64,000 bases of DNA from positions 209,871-273,870 of the forward strand of contig NZ_PJIR01000005.1 in assembly GCF_002929355.1 (NCBI RefSeq), read 5' to 3'. The notes below the pieces were generated by a model. That model was not told where the DNA came from. It saw nothing but the letters and a program-made list of their open reading frames with translations, and searched no databases. Source of the stretch: Arthrobacter sp. B0490. Lineage in GTDB: Bacteria > Actinomycetota > Actinomycetes > Actinomycetales > Micrococcaceae. A program made the position numbers and the translations under genes. Shown piece by piece: positions 8,562 through 16,776 of this stretch; position 1 is the first letter of the stretch; each line of letters begins with the position of its first letter.

Positions 8562-10162
8562 TGGCCGCCGCGTCCCGGCGCACCCTCGCAGCTCCTGTCG
8601 GCCGTCCGCGCGTCGTCGCGGGCTGTGCGGTCGCGCTGGTCCTGCCACCGCTGCTCGAGGCGGCCGTGTTCACGGTGGGGAATTCGCTGCTCGCCGTCGA
8701 CGTCCTCTTCCAGCTCGCCGGCGTGATCGCCGTCGCGCTGATCGGAGGCCTCTGGCCCGCGCTGCTGGCCGCCCTGTGGAGCAGCATCATCCTGAACTAC
8801 ACCTCGACGGAGCCCTTCGGTTCCCTCGAGATCTCGGACCCCGCGAACGTGATCACGGTCCTGATCTTCATCACCGTCGCGGTCACGGTGTCGCTCGTCG
8901 TCGGGCTCTCGGCCCGGAGGTCGCGCGAGGCGGTCCTCGCACAGCAGGAGGCCGCGCTGCTCGGCGAGCTGGCGCGTGGAGTGCTCGCCGAGGAGGACAC
9001 CCTGCAGGGGTTCCTGCGCCACGTCCAGGTCCAGTTCGACGTCGAGGCGGTGGCCCTGTTCGGGCCGGCCGGGTCGGGGGCCGGTGCTGCAGCGGGCGAG
9101 CCGCCGGCCGGTGTGACAGCCCGTGAGCGCAAGGCCCTCGCCGTGCGCACCCACCCGGTCACGGACGGTGCCGCCGGATCGCGGGATGCGGCAGGCCCTC
9201 GACGGGTGGCACCACAGGCGGTGCGCCCCGGCACGGGAGGGCCGCACGGATGCCGGACGACTGCCACGGACGGCTGGACGGCGGATCGCGCCACGGTGGT
9301 GGAGGCGGTCGACGGCGAGTTCTCCCTCGCGCTGTACGGGCGCCAGCTGACGGCGCGGGAGCGCGGCCTCCTGACCGCGTTCTCAGGCCAGTTGCGCTCC
9401 ATGCTCCAGCGGGAGGAACTCCTGGCGAGCACCCGGACCAACCGGCGGCTCGTGGAGGGCAACGTCATGCGTACGGCGATCCTGCGCTCGGTGTCCCACG
9501 ACCTCCGCACGCCACTGGCGGGCATCAAGCTCGCGGTGAGCAGCCTCCGGCAGTCCGATGTCAGCTTCTCCCAGGAGGACGAGGCCGAACTGCTGAAGAC
9601 CATCGAGGACTATTCCGACAGGCTCGACGCGCTCGTGAACAACCTCCTCGACATGTCGCGCATCACCGGTGATGCCGTGAACGCCCATGTGCGGCCGCTG
9701 AAATGGATCGACGTCGTCGGGCCCGCCCTCGCCAATGTGACCGAGGACCGGGTGCGCGTCGTCATCCCGCCGAACCTGCCCGCGATCGAGGCGGATCCGG
9801 GCCTGCTGGAGCGCGTACTCGCGAACATCGTGGAGAACGCGGTGAAGTACGCCCCCGACGCGCCGATCGAGGTCACCGCGTCCATCGGCGGCACGGGCAG
9901 GGCGCTCATCCACGGGTTCCCGGCGAGCGAGCTGCGCGTGATCGACCACGGCCGCGGTGTGTCCCGGGACGACGTCGACGCCATGTTCCGCCCGTTCCAG
10001 CGCCTCGACGACGCCCCGTCGGGCGCGGGCGTGGGCCTCGGCCTCGCCGTGGCCAAGGGCTTCACCGAGGTGATGGGCGGGGTGCTCGACGCGGAGCAGA
10101 CACCGGGCGGCGGGCTGACCCTCGTGATCCGCCTGCCCATCTCCACGGGAGCCGGCCAGTGA
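8561..10162 (+). CDS. KdpD-like sensor histidine kinase without the N-terminal KdpD/Usp domains
   Basis: A 533-residue kinase. Hydrophobic segments at about residues 20-120 match the DUF4118 membrane block of KdpD (LNYTSTEPFGSLEISDPANVI). A GAF-like linker follows, then HisKA with phospho-acceptor His313 in SVSHDLRTPLAGIK, and HATPase_c with NIVENAVKYAP, a DHGRGV G1 box and GVGLGLAVAKG. The cytoplasmic KdpD and universal-stress domains that normally precede DUF4118 are absent, and no kdpFABC genes are in view, so potassium sensing is not implied. It overlaps the stop of the GT87 gene by one base and the regulator start by four. Confidence 0.88.
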   Translation: MAAASRRTLAAPVGRPRVVAGCAVALVLPPLLEAAVFTVGNSLLAVDVLFQLAGVIAVALIGGLWPALLAALWSSIILNYTSTEPFGSLEISDPANVITVLIFITVAVTVSLVVGLSARRSREAVLAQQEAALLGELARGVLAEEDTLQGFLRHVQVQFDVEAVALFGPAGSGAGAAAGEPPAGVTARERKALAVRTHPVTDGAAGSRDAAGPRRVAPQAVRPGTGGPHGCRTTATDGWTADRATVVEAVDGEFSLALYGRQLTARERGLLTAFSGQLRSMLQREELLASTRTNRRLVEGNVMRTAILRSVSHDLRTPLAGIKLAVSSLRQSDVSFSQEDEAELLKTIEDYSDRLDALVNNLLDMSRITGDAVNAHVRPLKWIDVVGPALANVTEDRVRVVIPPNLPAIEADPGLLERVLANIVENAVKYAPDAPIEVTASIGGTGRALIHGFPASELRVIDHGRGVSRDDVDAMFRPFQRLDDAPSGAGVGLGLAVAKGFTEVMGGVLDAEQTPGGGLTLVIRLPISTGAGQ

Positions 10163-10833
10163 CCCGGGTGCTGGTGGTCGACGACGAACCGCAGCTCCTC
10201 CGCGCGCTCGAGATCAACCTCCGCGCCTACGGCTACCAGTGCGTGACGGCGGTCGACGGCGAGACGGCGCTCGCCGCCGCGTCGGAGCACCACCCGGACA
10301 TCATCGTGCTGGACCTCGGCCTGCCGGACCTCGACGGCGTCGAGGTCATCCGCCGCATCCGGGGCTGGTCGCAGGTGCACATCATCGTGCTGTCGGCCCG
10401 CCACGGCTCGCAGGACAAGGTCGATGCGCTCGACGCCGGCGCGGACGACTACGTGACGAAGCCCTTCGGCCTCGACGAACTGCTGGCGAGGCTCCGTGCC
10501 GCCGCCCGGCGGGCCGCCACCGACGTCGAGGCGCCGGTCATCACGACCCCCGACTTCACCCTCGACGCCGGTGCGCGGCGCGTGGTGAAGGAGGGGAGGG
10601 ACGTCCGCCTCACGCCGACGGAGTGGAAGATCGTCGACCGGCTGATCGCGCGTCCGGGACGGCTCGTCTCGCAGCAGCAACTGCTGCTCGACGTGTGGGG
10701 GCCCGCCTACGCGAAGGACGTGCAGTACCTCCGCGTGTACATGGCGCAGTTGCGCAAGAAGCTCGAACCGGATCCGGGCACGCCCCGCTACTTCGTGACC
10801 GAGAGTGGCATGGGCTACCGCTTCGAGCCGTGA
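10159..10833 (+). CDS. KdpE-like OmpR-family response regulator
   Basis: 224 residues. The receiver has the acidic pocket VVDDE, phospho-acceptor Asp52 in VLDLGLPD, and Lys in DYVTKPFG. The C-terminal winged helix is LTPTEWKIVDRLIARPGRLVSQQQ followed by YLRVYMAQLRKKLE and GMGYRFEP, the form seen in KdpE. The GTG start overlaps the kinase stop as GTGA, so the pair is translationally coupled. Its targets are unknown; the coupled GT87 gene is one candidate. Confidence 0.9.
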   Translation: MTRVLVVDDEPQLLRALEINLRAYGYQCVTAVDGETALAAASEHHPDIIVLDLGLPDLDGVEVIRRIRGWSQVHIIVLSARHGSQDKVDALDAGADDYVTKPFGLDELLARLRAAARRAATDVEAPVITTPDFTLDAGARRVVKEGRDVRLTPTEWKIVDRLIARPGRLVSQQQLLLDVWGPAYAKDVQYLRVYMAQLRKKLEPDPGTPRYFVTESGMGYRFEP

Positions 10834-10879
10834 CCCGCGCGAGGCCGGGAGGAGGACGGCCCCGCATAGGATGGTCGCC

Positions 10880-11533
10880 ATGACCACTGGCACCCTCCTC
10901 GCCGTCTGTCGCGTGCACGCACTCCTGCCCACGAAGGACTCCACGGGGGTGACGGCGATCGACAAGCGCCCGGTCGACGGTCCGGTGCCCGTGCATCCGC
11001 TGGGGCTCACGGGCGATGTGCAGGCGAGCCGCAAGCACCATGGCGGCCCCACGAAGGCCCTCTACGCCTACTCGCAGGACGACGCCGACTTCTGGGCCCG
11101 TGAGCTCGGCCGCGACATCCCGCCGGGACTCTTCGGGGAGAACCTGCGCGTGGCCGGCGTCGACGCGTCGAACGCGGTGATCGGCGAGCGTTGGGCCATC
11201 GGCGACCAGGTGGTACTGGAGACGACCATGCCGCGCACGCCGTGCGTGAACTTCGCCCGCTACCTGGGGGAGCGGTCCTGGGTCCGGCGTTTCGCCGAGG
11301 CCAACCGCGTCGGCACGTACCTCGGCGTCGTGACGAAGGGCAGTATCGCGGCGGGCGATGCGGTCAGGCTCGTCAGCGTCCCCGACCACGGCATCACGGC
11401 CGCGCAGGTCTACGCCGGACTCGACGAGGAGCAGGCGCAGCGGCTGCTGGACGCCGCGGGGGCCGGGCAGCCCCTCGCACCGCAGGTGCGGAAGGCCGCG
11501 CTGCAGGGACTCAGGGTCGCCTCCCCGGCCTGA
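10880..11533 (+). CDS. MOSC domain protein (YiiM-like)
   Basis: 217 residues. The MOSC fold is recognised from VHPLGLTGDVQASRKHHGGPTKALYAY, FGENLRVAG and the conserved cysteine in TMPRTPCVNF, which binds the molybdenum cofactor sulfur in relatives. The closest relatives in layout are YiiM-type proteins, which with Moco reduce N-hydroxylated compounds. A TAGGAT box at 10867-10872 ends seven bases before the ATG, and there is no Shine-Dalgarno sequence, so the message may be leaderless. An in-frame ATG nine bases upstream is a less likely start. Confidence 0.85.
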   Translation: MTTGTLLAVCRVHALLPTKDSTGVTAIDKRPVDGPVPVHPLGLTGDVQASRKHHGGPTKALYAYSQDDADFWARELGRDIPPGLFGENLRVAGVDASNAVIGERWAIGDQVVLETTMPRTPCVNFARYLGERSWVRRFAEANRVGTYLGVVTKGSIAAGDAVRLVSVPDHGITAAQVYAGLDEEQAQRLLDAAGAGQPLAPQVRKAALQGLRVASPA

Positions 11534-11593
11534 CGTGCCGAAGGTCACGCGGCCGGCGTCGTCCCCGATGCCCGCTCGGGGCCGGGCGTGCCG

Positions 11594-11864
11594 TAGACTG
11601 GGAACATCCCCCACACCGGTATTCCCTTTATTTCCGCCCCTCGGGGCCGGATTGGTTGTGTTGGGGCTCGGAGCACAGACTCGCGAGCAGATTCATCAGG
11701 GAGCGCCGGCTAGAAGAAAAGTCACACATCACTGCTGAGAGAGCAGAGAGCAGCTGTGACAGGAAGTCCTGCCGCGGGATTGAAACAGTGCCGGATTTCT
11801 ACGTTCATTCGGCCCTGCGGTCTCCCGCCAGGCCGTCCGGCACCTACCTGGAGGATTTTTCCCC
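11594..11864 (+). promoter_or_regulatory. Promoter and long structured leader of the DEAD-box helicase gene
   Basis: A TAGACT -10 box at 11594-11599 would give a leader of about 260 nt. It can fold into a helix GTCACA (11721-11726)/TGTGAC (11755-11760) enclosing CTGCT/AGCAG (11732-11746), a small hairpin CAGGA/TCCTG (11760-11771), and a long-range GTGCCGGA (11788-11795)/TCCGGCAC (11836-11843) pairing that ends just before the GGAGG at 11850-11854. DEAD-box mRNAs elsewhere carry long autoregulatory or cold-responsive leaders; that role here is inferred. No gene is seen in 11534-11864. Confidence 0.45.
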
Positions 11865-13781
11865 GTGCCTGAAAACCTGCCCGAGAACATCACCCACACC
11901 ACATCCGATGTCGAGAAGACCGCAGTGGTCCCCGCTGTCGAGTCCGACGACGTCGACGAGATCCGCTTCACCGACCTCAATCTCGACGGGCGCGTCCTGT
12001 CGGCACTGAACGATCTCGGCTACGAGAAGCCCTCCGCCATCCAGGCCGCCACCATCCCCGCCCTGCTCGAGGGCCGCGACGTCGTCGGCCTAGCACAGAC
12101 CGGCACCGGCAAGACTGCAGCTTTCGCCGTTCCCGCGCTGTCGAAGATGGCCGAACTCGCCGACATCAACGGCGGACCCAGCAAGAACACGCAGGTCCTG
12201 GTGCTCGCACCCACCCGTGAGCTCGCGCTCCAGGTAGCGGAGGCCTTCACCTCGTACGCCAAGCACATGGAGGGCTTCACCGTTCTCCCGGTGTACGGCG
12301 GATCTCCCTACGGCCCCCAGCTCAACGGTCTCCGCCGTGGTGCGCAGGTCGTCGTCGGCACTCCGGGCCGCGTGATCGACCACATCGAGAAGGGATCGCT
12401 GGATCTCTCCAACCTCGAGTACGTGGTGCTCGACGAGGCCGACGAGATGCTGCGCATGGGCTTCGCCGAGGATGTCGAGAAGATCCTCTCCTCGACGCCC
12501 GCGGAGAAGCAGGTCGCCCTGTTCTCGGCGACCATGCCCCCGGCCATTCGCCGTATCGCGAAGAAGTACCTGAACGATCCTGCGGAGATCTCGGTCAAGG
12601 GCAAGACGACGACGGGCACCAACACCCGCCAGCGCTTCCTGCAGGTCATGGGTCCGCACAAGCTGGACGCGATGACCCGCATCCTCGAGGTCGAGGACTA
12701 CGACGGTATCATCGCGTTCGTCCGGACCAAGCTGGCAACCGAAGACCTGGCGGACAAGTTGCGTTCACGGGGCTTCTCGGCTGCAGCCATCAACGGAGAC
12801 ATCCCCCAGCAGCAGCGCGAGCGAACCGTCGAGGCCCTGCGTGACGGCAAGATCGACATCCTCGTCGCTACGGACGTCGCCGCCCGTGGGCTGGACGTGG
12901 ACCGCATCTCGCTCGTCGTGAACTACGACATCCCGAACGACACCGAGTCCTACGTGCACCGCATCGGCCGCACGGGCCGCGCGGGCCGCTCGGGCGACGC
13001 GATCCTCTTCATCACCCCGCGTGAGAAGTACCTGCTCCGTTCGATCGAGAAGGCCACGCGCCAGCCCGTCGAGCAGATGCAGCTGCCCTCCACGGCCACC
13101 ATCAACGAGCTCCGCCTCGGCAAGTTCGCCGAGAAGATCACGCAGACGCTGGCCACCGAGGACGTGTCCCTGTTCCGCGATCTCATCGCCACGTACGAGC
13201 AGGAGCACGACGTGCCCGCCGCGGAGATCGCTGCCGCACTCGCCATCATGGCGCAGGGCGGCCAGCCGATCCTCGTGCAGGACATCCCGGTTGCTCCCGC
13301 CGGCCAGCGTGAGCGTGCCGACGGACGCAAGGATGCCTTCGGGTCACGGGGCCCGACGCGTACGCTCACCGAGGGCAACGCCACCTACCGCATCGCGGTG
13401 GGACGTCGCCAGCGCGTGATGCCGGGGTCCATCGTCGGTGCGATCGCCAATGAGGGAGGCCTGTCCTCGGCGCAGATCGGCGGCATCGACATCCGTGCGG
13501 ACCACAGCCTCGTGGAGCTCCCCGCGGACCTGTCGAAGGACCAGCTGCGTGCCCTGTCCAAGACGCGCATCGGCGGCGAGCTCATCCACCTCGAGCTCGA
13601 CAAGGGCCGCAAGCCTGCGGCCGGCCGTGGCGCCGGCGAGTTCAAGAAGCCCTTCAAGAAGGACTTCCCGAAGCGCGACGGCGACACCCGCTTCTCGGGT
13701 GACGACAGCCGCAAGCCCCGCCAGGGCAAGGGTGCCGGAGCCGGATCGGGACGCTCGAACGTCCAGTCCGAGCAGTGGTAG
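11865..13781 (+). CDS. deaD: DEAD-box ATP-dependent RNA helicase (DeaD/CsdA type)
   Basis: 638 residues, starting at GTG behind GGAGG. It has motif Q (GYEKPSAIQ), Walker A AQTGTGKT, PTRELALQ, GTPGR, DEAD (VLDEADEML), SAT, and the C-terminal ARGLDV and HRIGRTGRAGR motifs. After the helicase core there is a DbpA-like RNA-binding domain (about residues 485-560: TYRIAVGRRQRVMPGSIVGAI) and a basic GAGxxK-rich tail. This is the layout of DeaD/CsdA, which helps ribosome assembly and mRNA turnover, especially in the cold. A 13-bp hairpin follows the stop. Confidence 0.95.
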   Translation: MPENLPENITHTTSDVEKTAVVPAVESDDVDEIRFTDLNLDGRVLSALNDLGYEKPSAIQAATIPALLEGRDVVGLAQTGTGKTAAFAVPALSKMAELADINGGPSKNTQVLVLAPTRELALQVAEAFTSYAKHMEGFTVLPVYGGSPYGPQLNGLRRGAQVVVGTPGRVIDHIEKGSLDLSNLEYVVLDEADEMLRMGFAEDVEKILSSTPAEKQVALFSATMPPAIRRIAKKYLNDPAEISVKGKTTTGTNTRQRFLQVMGPHKLDAMTRILEVEDYDGIIAFVRTKLATEDLADKLRSRGFSAAAINGDIPQQQRERTVEALRDGKIDILVATDVAARGLDVDRISLVVNYDIPNDTESYVHRIGRTGRAGRSGDAILFITPREKYLLRSIEKATRQPVEQMQLPSTATINELRLGKFAEKITQTLATEDVSLFRDLIATYEQEHDVPAAEIAAALAIMAQGGQPILVQDIPVAPAGQRERADGRKDAFGSRGPTRTLTEGNATYRIAVGRRQRVMPGSIVGAIANEGGLSSAQIGGIDIRADHSLVELPADLSKDQLRALSKTRIGGELIHLELDKGRKPAAGRGAGEFKKPFKKDFPKRDGDTRFSGDDSRKPRQGKGAGAGSGRSNVQSEQW

Positions 13782-13799
13782 GACCTAGCTAGCCGACCC

Positions 13800-13829
13800 C
13801 GTCGGACCCGTGCCTGCACGGGTCCGACG
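13800..13829 (+). terminator. Hairpin terminator after deaD
   Basis: CGTCGGACCCGTG (13800-13812) and CACGGGTCCGACG (13817-13829) form a perfect 13-bp stem with a four-base loop, 18 bases after the stop. It has no U-tract. Confidence 0.65.
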
Positions 13830-13907
13830 CGGAATCCGGGGTCCGTCCACCAGGGCGGCCGTCGATTTCGCACCAGCGGCAGGGTGCTGGTAAAGTTTCT
13901 TGCTGTT

Positions 13908-13979
13908 GCCCCCCTAGCTCAGTGGTAGAGCGCGTTCTTGGTAAGAACGAGGTCACCGGATCGATTCCGGTGGGGGGCT
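13908..13979 (+). tRNA. tRNA-Thr (anticodon GGT)
   Basis: A full cloverleaf: acceptor GCCCCCC/GGGGGGC, D-arm GCTC/GAGC, anticodon stem CGTTC/GAACG with loop TTGGTAA, and T-arm ACCGG/CCGGT. The anticodon GGT reads ACC/ACT. Position 54 is A rather than T. CCA is not encoded. tRNA-Met follows 54 bases later. Confidence 0.95.
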
Positions 13980-14033
13980 CATGAATGAGGGGCCCGTGAC
14001 GATCGGATGATCGGTGCGGGCAGCCTCATTTAG

Positions 14034-14107
14034 GGCGGTGTAGCTCAGCTGGTTAGAGCGCACGACTCATAATCGTGAGGTCGTGGGATCGAGTCCCACC
14101 ACCGCTA
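14034..14107 (+). tRNA. tRNA-Met (anticodon CAT)
   Basis: Acceptor GGCGGTG/CACCGCT (the first pair is G-U), D-arm GCTC/GAGC, anticodon stem CACGA/TCGTG with loop CTCATAA, and T-arm GTGGG/CCCAC. It resembles elongator tRNA-Met rather than the initiator, which starts with CGCGGGG and has three G-C pairs in the anticodon stem. An Ile2 (lysidine) type cannot be excluded from sequence alone. Confidence 0.92.
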
Positions 14108-14112
14108 CAGGC

Positions 14113-14142
14113 AAGGCCCCGGAACCCAGGTTCCGGGGCCTT
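14113..14142 (+). terminator. Terminator after the tRNA-Thr/tRNA-Met pair
   Basis: AAGGCCCCGGAAC pairs with GTTCCGGGGCCTT around a short loop, starting six bases after tRNA-Met and followed by a CTTCTCC pyrimidine stretch. Confidence 0.8.
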
Positions 14143-14217
14143 CTCCGTGTCCGGGGCAGGGAACGGCGAAGCCCGGCAGACGTGCCTGCCGGGCTTCAGT
14201 GGATGTCGTGCGGGCCG

Positions 14218-14388
14218 CTAGCGCTTCCCCGTCGCCGTGTCCTTCACGGACTGGGGTGTATCGCGGCCGAGCTGCTGGTCGAGGGCCACGCGGAGCCGTG
14301 CCTTCGCCGCCGTCACGCGGGGGGTGTCGGCTGGTCGCCGGGGCCCCTGTCCGGCAGGCGCTCCCGGTATCCGTACTGTGTCGGTCAT
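14218..14388 (-). CDS. Small hypothetical protein (56 aa)
   Basis: A 56-residue basic, Pro/Ala-rich peptide (MTDTVRIPGAPAG..., ending ...SVKDTATGKR) with no recognisable domain or membrane segment. I take the internal ATG at 14388 as the start because an AGGAGG lies eight bases upstream and the ATG overlaps the stop of the preceding gene (CGATGA), a sign of translational coupling. It may be a partner of the membrane protein encoded upstream. Confidence 0.55.
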   Translation of the reverse strand: MTDTVRIPGAPAGQGPRRPADTPRVTAAKARLRVALDQQLGRDTPQSVKDTATGKR

Positions 14389-14846
14389 CGGTCCTCCTCT
14401 GGTTGTTCGCCCTCGTCCCATTCTCCGGCACCGCGCTGGGGCAGTCCAGCGCTCTGGTCATCCGGGTTGACCACGGGATTGCTCACCCAGATCGCGTCGA
14501 GGATCAGCCGGTCCTCCTCCGTCGCCAGTTCGCTGTAGGAGAGCTGCAGCAGGGCCTCCACGCCGGCCTCCTGCCGGATCGGGTCGAGGGAGGTGGCCGC
14601 GTCGATGGCCCACTGGGTGCGCCGCCACCACTCCGCGCGATCGTCCGCGCGCCTCTTCTGCTCGAGCGCGGCCCGATCCGCCGTCGCGCGCTGTTTCAGT
14701 GTGGCGAAGGCCGACACCGTGGCGAGGGCCGCCGCGAGCAGGACGGCGAAGGGCGCCAGGGCGCCGACGATCTCCCACCACTGTGGATCGGACGCCGCGA
14801 TCTCGACGACGACCGGCTCGGGGGTCTGCAGGGCCAGGACGGACAT
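14385..14846 (-). CDS. Single-pass membrane protein with cytoplasmic helical domain, unknown
   Basis: 153 residues: a short N-terminus, one transmembrane helix at about residues 27-50, then a charged helical stretch (KQRATADRAALEQKRRADDRAEWWRRTQWAID, split here only for description) that could form a coiled coil, and an acidic tail. I do not recognise the family. The helical part (WWRRTQWAIDAATS) is typical of actinobacterial hypothetical proteins with an N-terminal anchor. It is coupled to the downstream 56-codon gene by an ATGA overlap. No signal peptide is apparent. Confidence 0.6.
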   Translation of the reverse strand: MSVLALQTPEPVVVEIAASDPQWWEIVGALAPFAVLLAAALATVSAFATLKQRATADRAALEQKRRADDRAEWWRRTQWAIDAATSLDPIRQEAGVEALLQLSYSELATEEDRLILDAIWVSNPVVNPDDQSAGLPQRGAGEWDEGEQPEEDR

Positions 14847-14905
14847 GGCGTCAGCGTAGCCGCCGCCACTCCCGCTCCCGGCGCTGCGCCCCGCCGTCCT
14901 GCCGG

Positions 14906-16074
14906 TCAGTCGCCCTTGACGTTGACGATCTGGCGGAGCGTCCGGCGGACGTCCACGAGGTCCCGTGCGTCCTGCATGACGACGTCGATGTCCTTGTAGG
15001 CAGCCGGGATCTCGTCGAGGAAGGCAGCGGTATCCCTGAATTCGATGCCCCGCATCGCTTCCCTGAGCTGGTCCTGCGTGAACCTCTTGCGGGCGGCGTT
15101 GCGGGAGTACTCGCGTCCGGCCCCGTGGGGTGCCGAGTTCATGGACTCCCTGTTGCCCTTGCCCGTGACCACGTAGGAGCGGGTCCCCATGGAACCCGGG
15201 ATGAGTCCGGGACGCCCGGGGTCCGCGGCGATGGCACCCTTGCGGGAGAGCCAGACGTCCTCACCGTAGTGCGTCTCGCGCTGCGTGTAGTTGTGGTGGC
15301 AGTTGATGCGTTCGAGCTCCTGCACCGGGCCCCCACCCAGTCCGTGAACCGGCGCACCACGCGGTCCATCATCTCTTCGCGGTTGAGGAGGGCGAACCTC
15401 TGGGCCCACAGGAGTTCGCTGATGTAGCGGTCGAACTCGGGCGTCCCCTCCTCGAGGTACGCGAGGTCCTGATGCGGAAGGCCGATGGACCGCCGGGCGC
15501 AGTAGTCCTGCGCCGCACGGATGTGGTACTGGGCGATCCGGTTCCCGATGCCCCGCGAACCCGAGTGCAGGAACAGCCAGACGTCGTCCTCCTCATCGAG
15601 GGAGACCTCGATGAAGTGGTTGCCCGATCCGAGTGTGCCGAGTTGCAGCCGCCAGTGCTTCACGTAGCTCGCCGGATCGAAGCCGGCGGAGCGGGCGTCC
15701 TGCTCGAGGGTGTCGACGCGGGGCTGGGCGGACGCGCTCACACGCTTGTTGTCGTTCCCCGCGGAGAGGGGGACGGCCCGTTCGATGGACTCCCGCAGGG
15801 CGCGGCGGTCGAGGCGCGCGACGTCCCGGGCCGTGTGGCCCGTGCGGACGGCCACCATCCCGCAGCCGATGTCCACACCCACCGCTGCGGGGACGATCGC
15901 GCCGAGGGTCGGCAGGACCGACCCGACGGCGCAGCCCAGACCCAGATGGGCATCGGGCATCGAGGCGACGTGCGGGAAGACGAACGGCATGGAGCTCGTC
16001 ATCCGGTTCTGCGCCAGTGTCACGTCATCGATGACGCTGGCGAAGTTCACGTACTTCTCGGTGATCCACTGCAT
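14906..16074 (-). pseudogene. rtcB: RtcB-type RNA ligase, frameshifted
   Basis: The two halves of RtcB lie in different frames. The N-terminal part (start 16074, MQWITEKYVNFASVIDD) carries the metal cysteine in GVDIGCGM, GSGNHFIEV and FLHSGSRGIG. The C-terminal part (to 14906) carries INCHHNYT and the guanylylated histidine in SAPHGAGREYSR. The frames meet at 15328-15340 in a G run on the coding strand; adding one G there restores DWVGGPVQELERIN and one protein of about 389 residues. RtcB joins 2',3'-cyclic phosphate RNA ends to 5'-OH ends with GTP, in tRNA and rRNA repair. All catalytic residues survive, so this is either a recent single-base loss or a sequencing error. Confidence 0.85.
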
Positions 16075-16146
16075 CGGTCGAGGCTATCGAGGACCCGGGT
16101 GGCGGCGCACGGGGTGCGGACTCCCACCCGGGACCTTGCGCAGGCC

Positions 16147-16776
16147 TCAGCGGATGCGCACCGCATGCAGCACGGCGTCACTGATCCTCACGTCACGACC
16201 GTCCGACGTCCGCTCGACCCTCGGACGCGACTCGCACACCCGGACGTCCCAGGCGTCGTCGAGCAGCCCGGCGATCTCCTGCGGCGTGAAGAAGAGATCG
16301 GCCTGATGCGGCCGTCCCACCCCGGAGTGGAGGTCCGACGGGTCGTGGGCGACGATCAGGAGGCTGCCGCCCACGCCGACGAGCGCCGAGAGGGAACGGA
16401 ACACCCGCGAGCGCTCCGGTTCGGGCAGGTGCATGAACTGGATGGAGACGAGGTCGAGGTCGTGGGGGAGGTCCGGCGCGGCCAGGAGGTCCGCCCGGCG
16501 CCAGGTGAGCCGCTCGGCGATCGACGGGTCGAGCTCGTCCGCATGCAGGCGGGCGCGGGAGAGGGCCACCTCGGAGACGTCGATGCCGAGGACGTCCCAC
16601 CCGCGGGACGCGAGCCAGGCGGCATCGGCACCCTCACCACACCCGACGTCGAGCGCCCTGCCCGGGGGGAGGGCCTCCGCGACGTCGACGAGCTGCCTGT
16701 TCGGGCTGCCGCTCCAGATGCGTGCGCGCTGCCGGTAGCGGTCGTCCCAGAACTCCTGCGTGTACTCAACCAGCAC
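16147..16776 (-). CDS. Class I SAM-dependent methyltransferase
   Basis: 209 residues. The SAM motif I is ALDVGCGEGADAAWLA, followed by the acidic end of the second strand in VLGIDVSEVAL and the motif IV-like DLVSIQFMHLP. The N-terminal EFWDDRYRQRARIWSGSPN is shared with small-molecule methyltransferases of the TehB/thiopurine type. I start it at GTG 16776, preceded by GAGAAGGGG. This overlaps the last 11 bases of the flavoprotein gene, so the two are coupled. The substrate is unknown. Confidence 0.8.
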   Translation of the reverse strand: MLVEYTQEFWDDRYRQRARIWSGSPNRQLVDVAEALPPGRALDVGCGEGADAAWLASRGWDVLGIDVSEVALSRARLHADELDPSIAERLTWRRADLLAAPDLPHDLDLVSIQFMHLPEPERSRVFRSLSALVGVGGSLLIVAHDPSDLHSGVGRPHQADLFFTPQEIAGLLDDAWDVRVCESRPRVERTSDGRDVRISDAVLHAVRIR

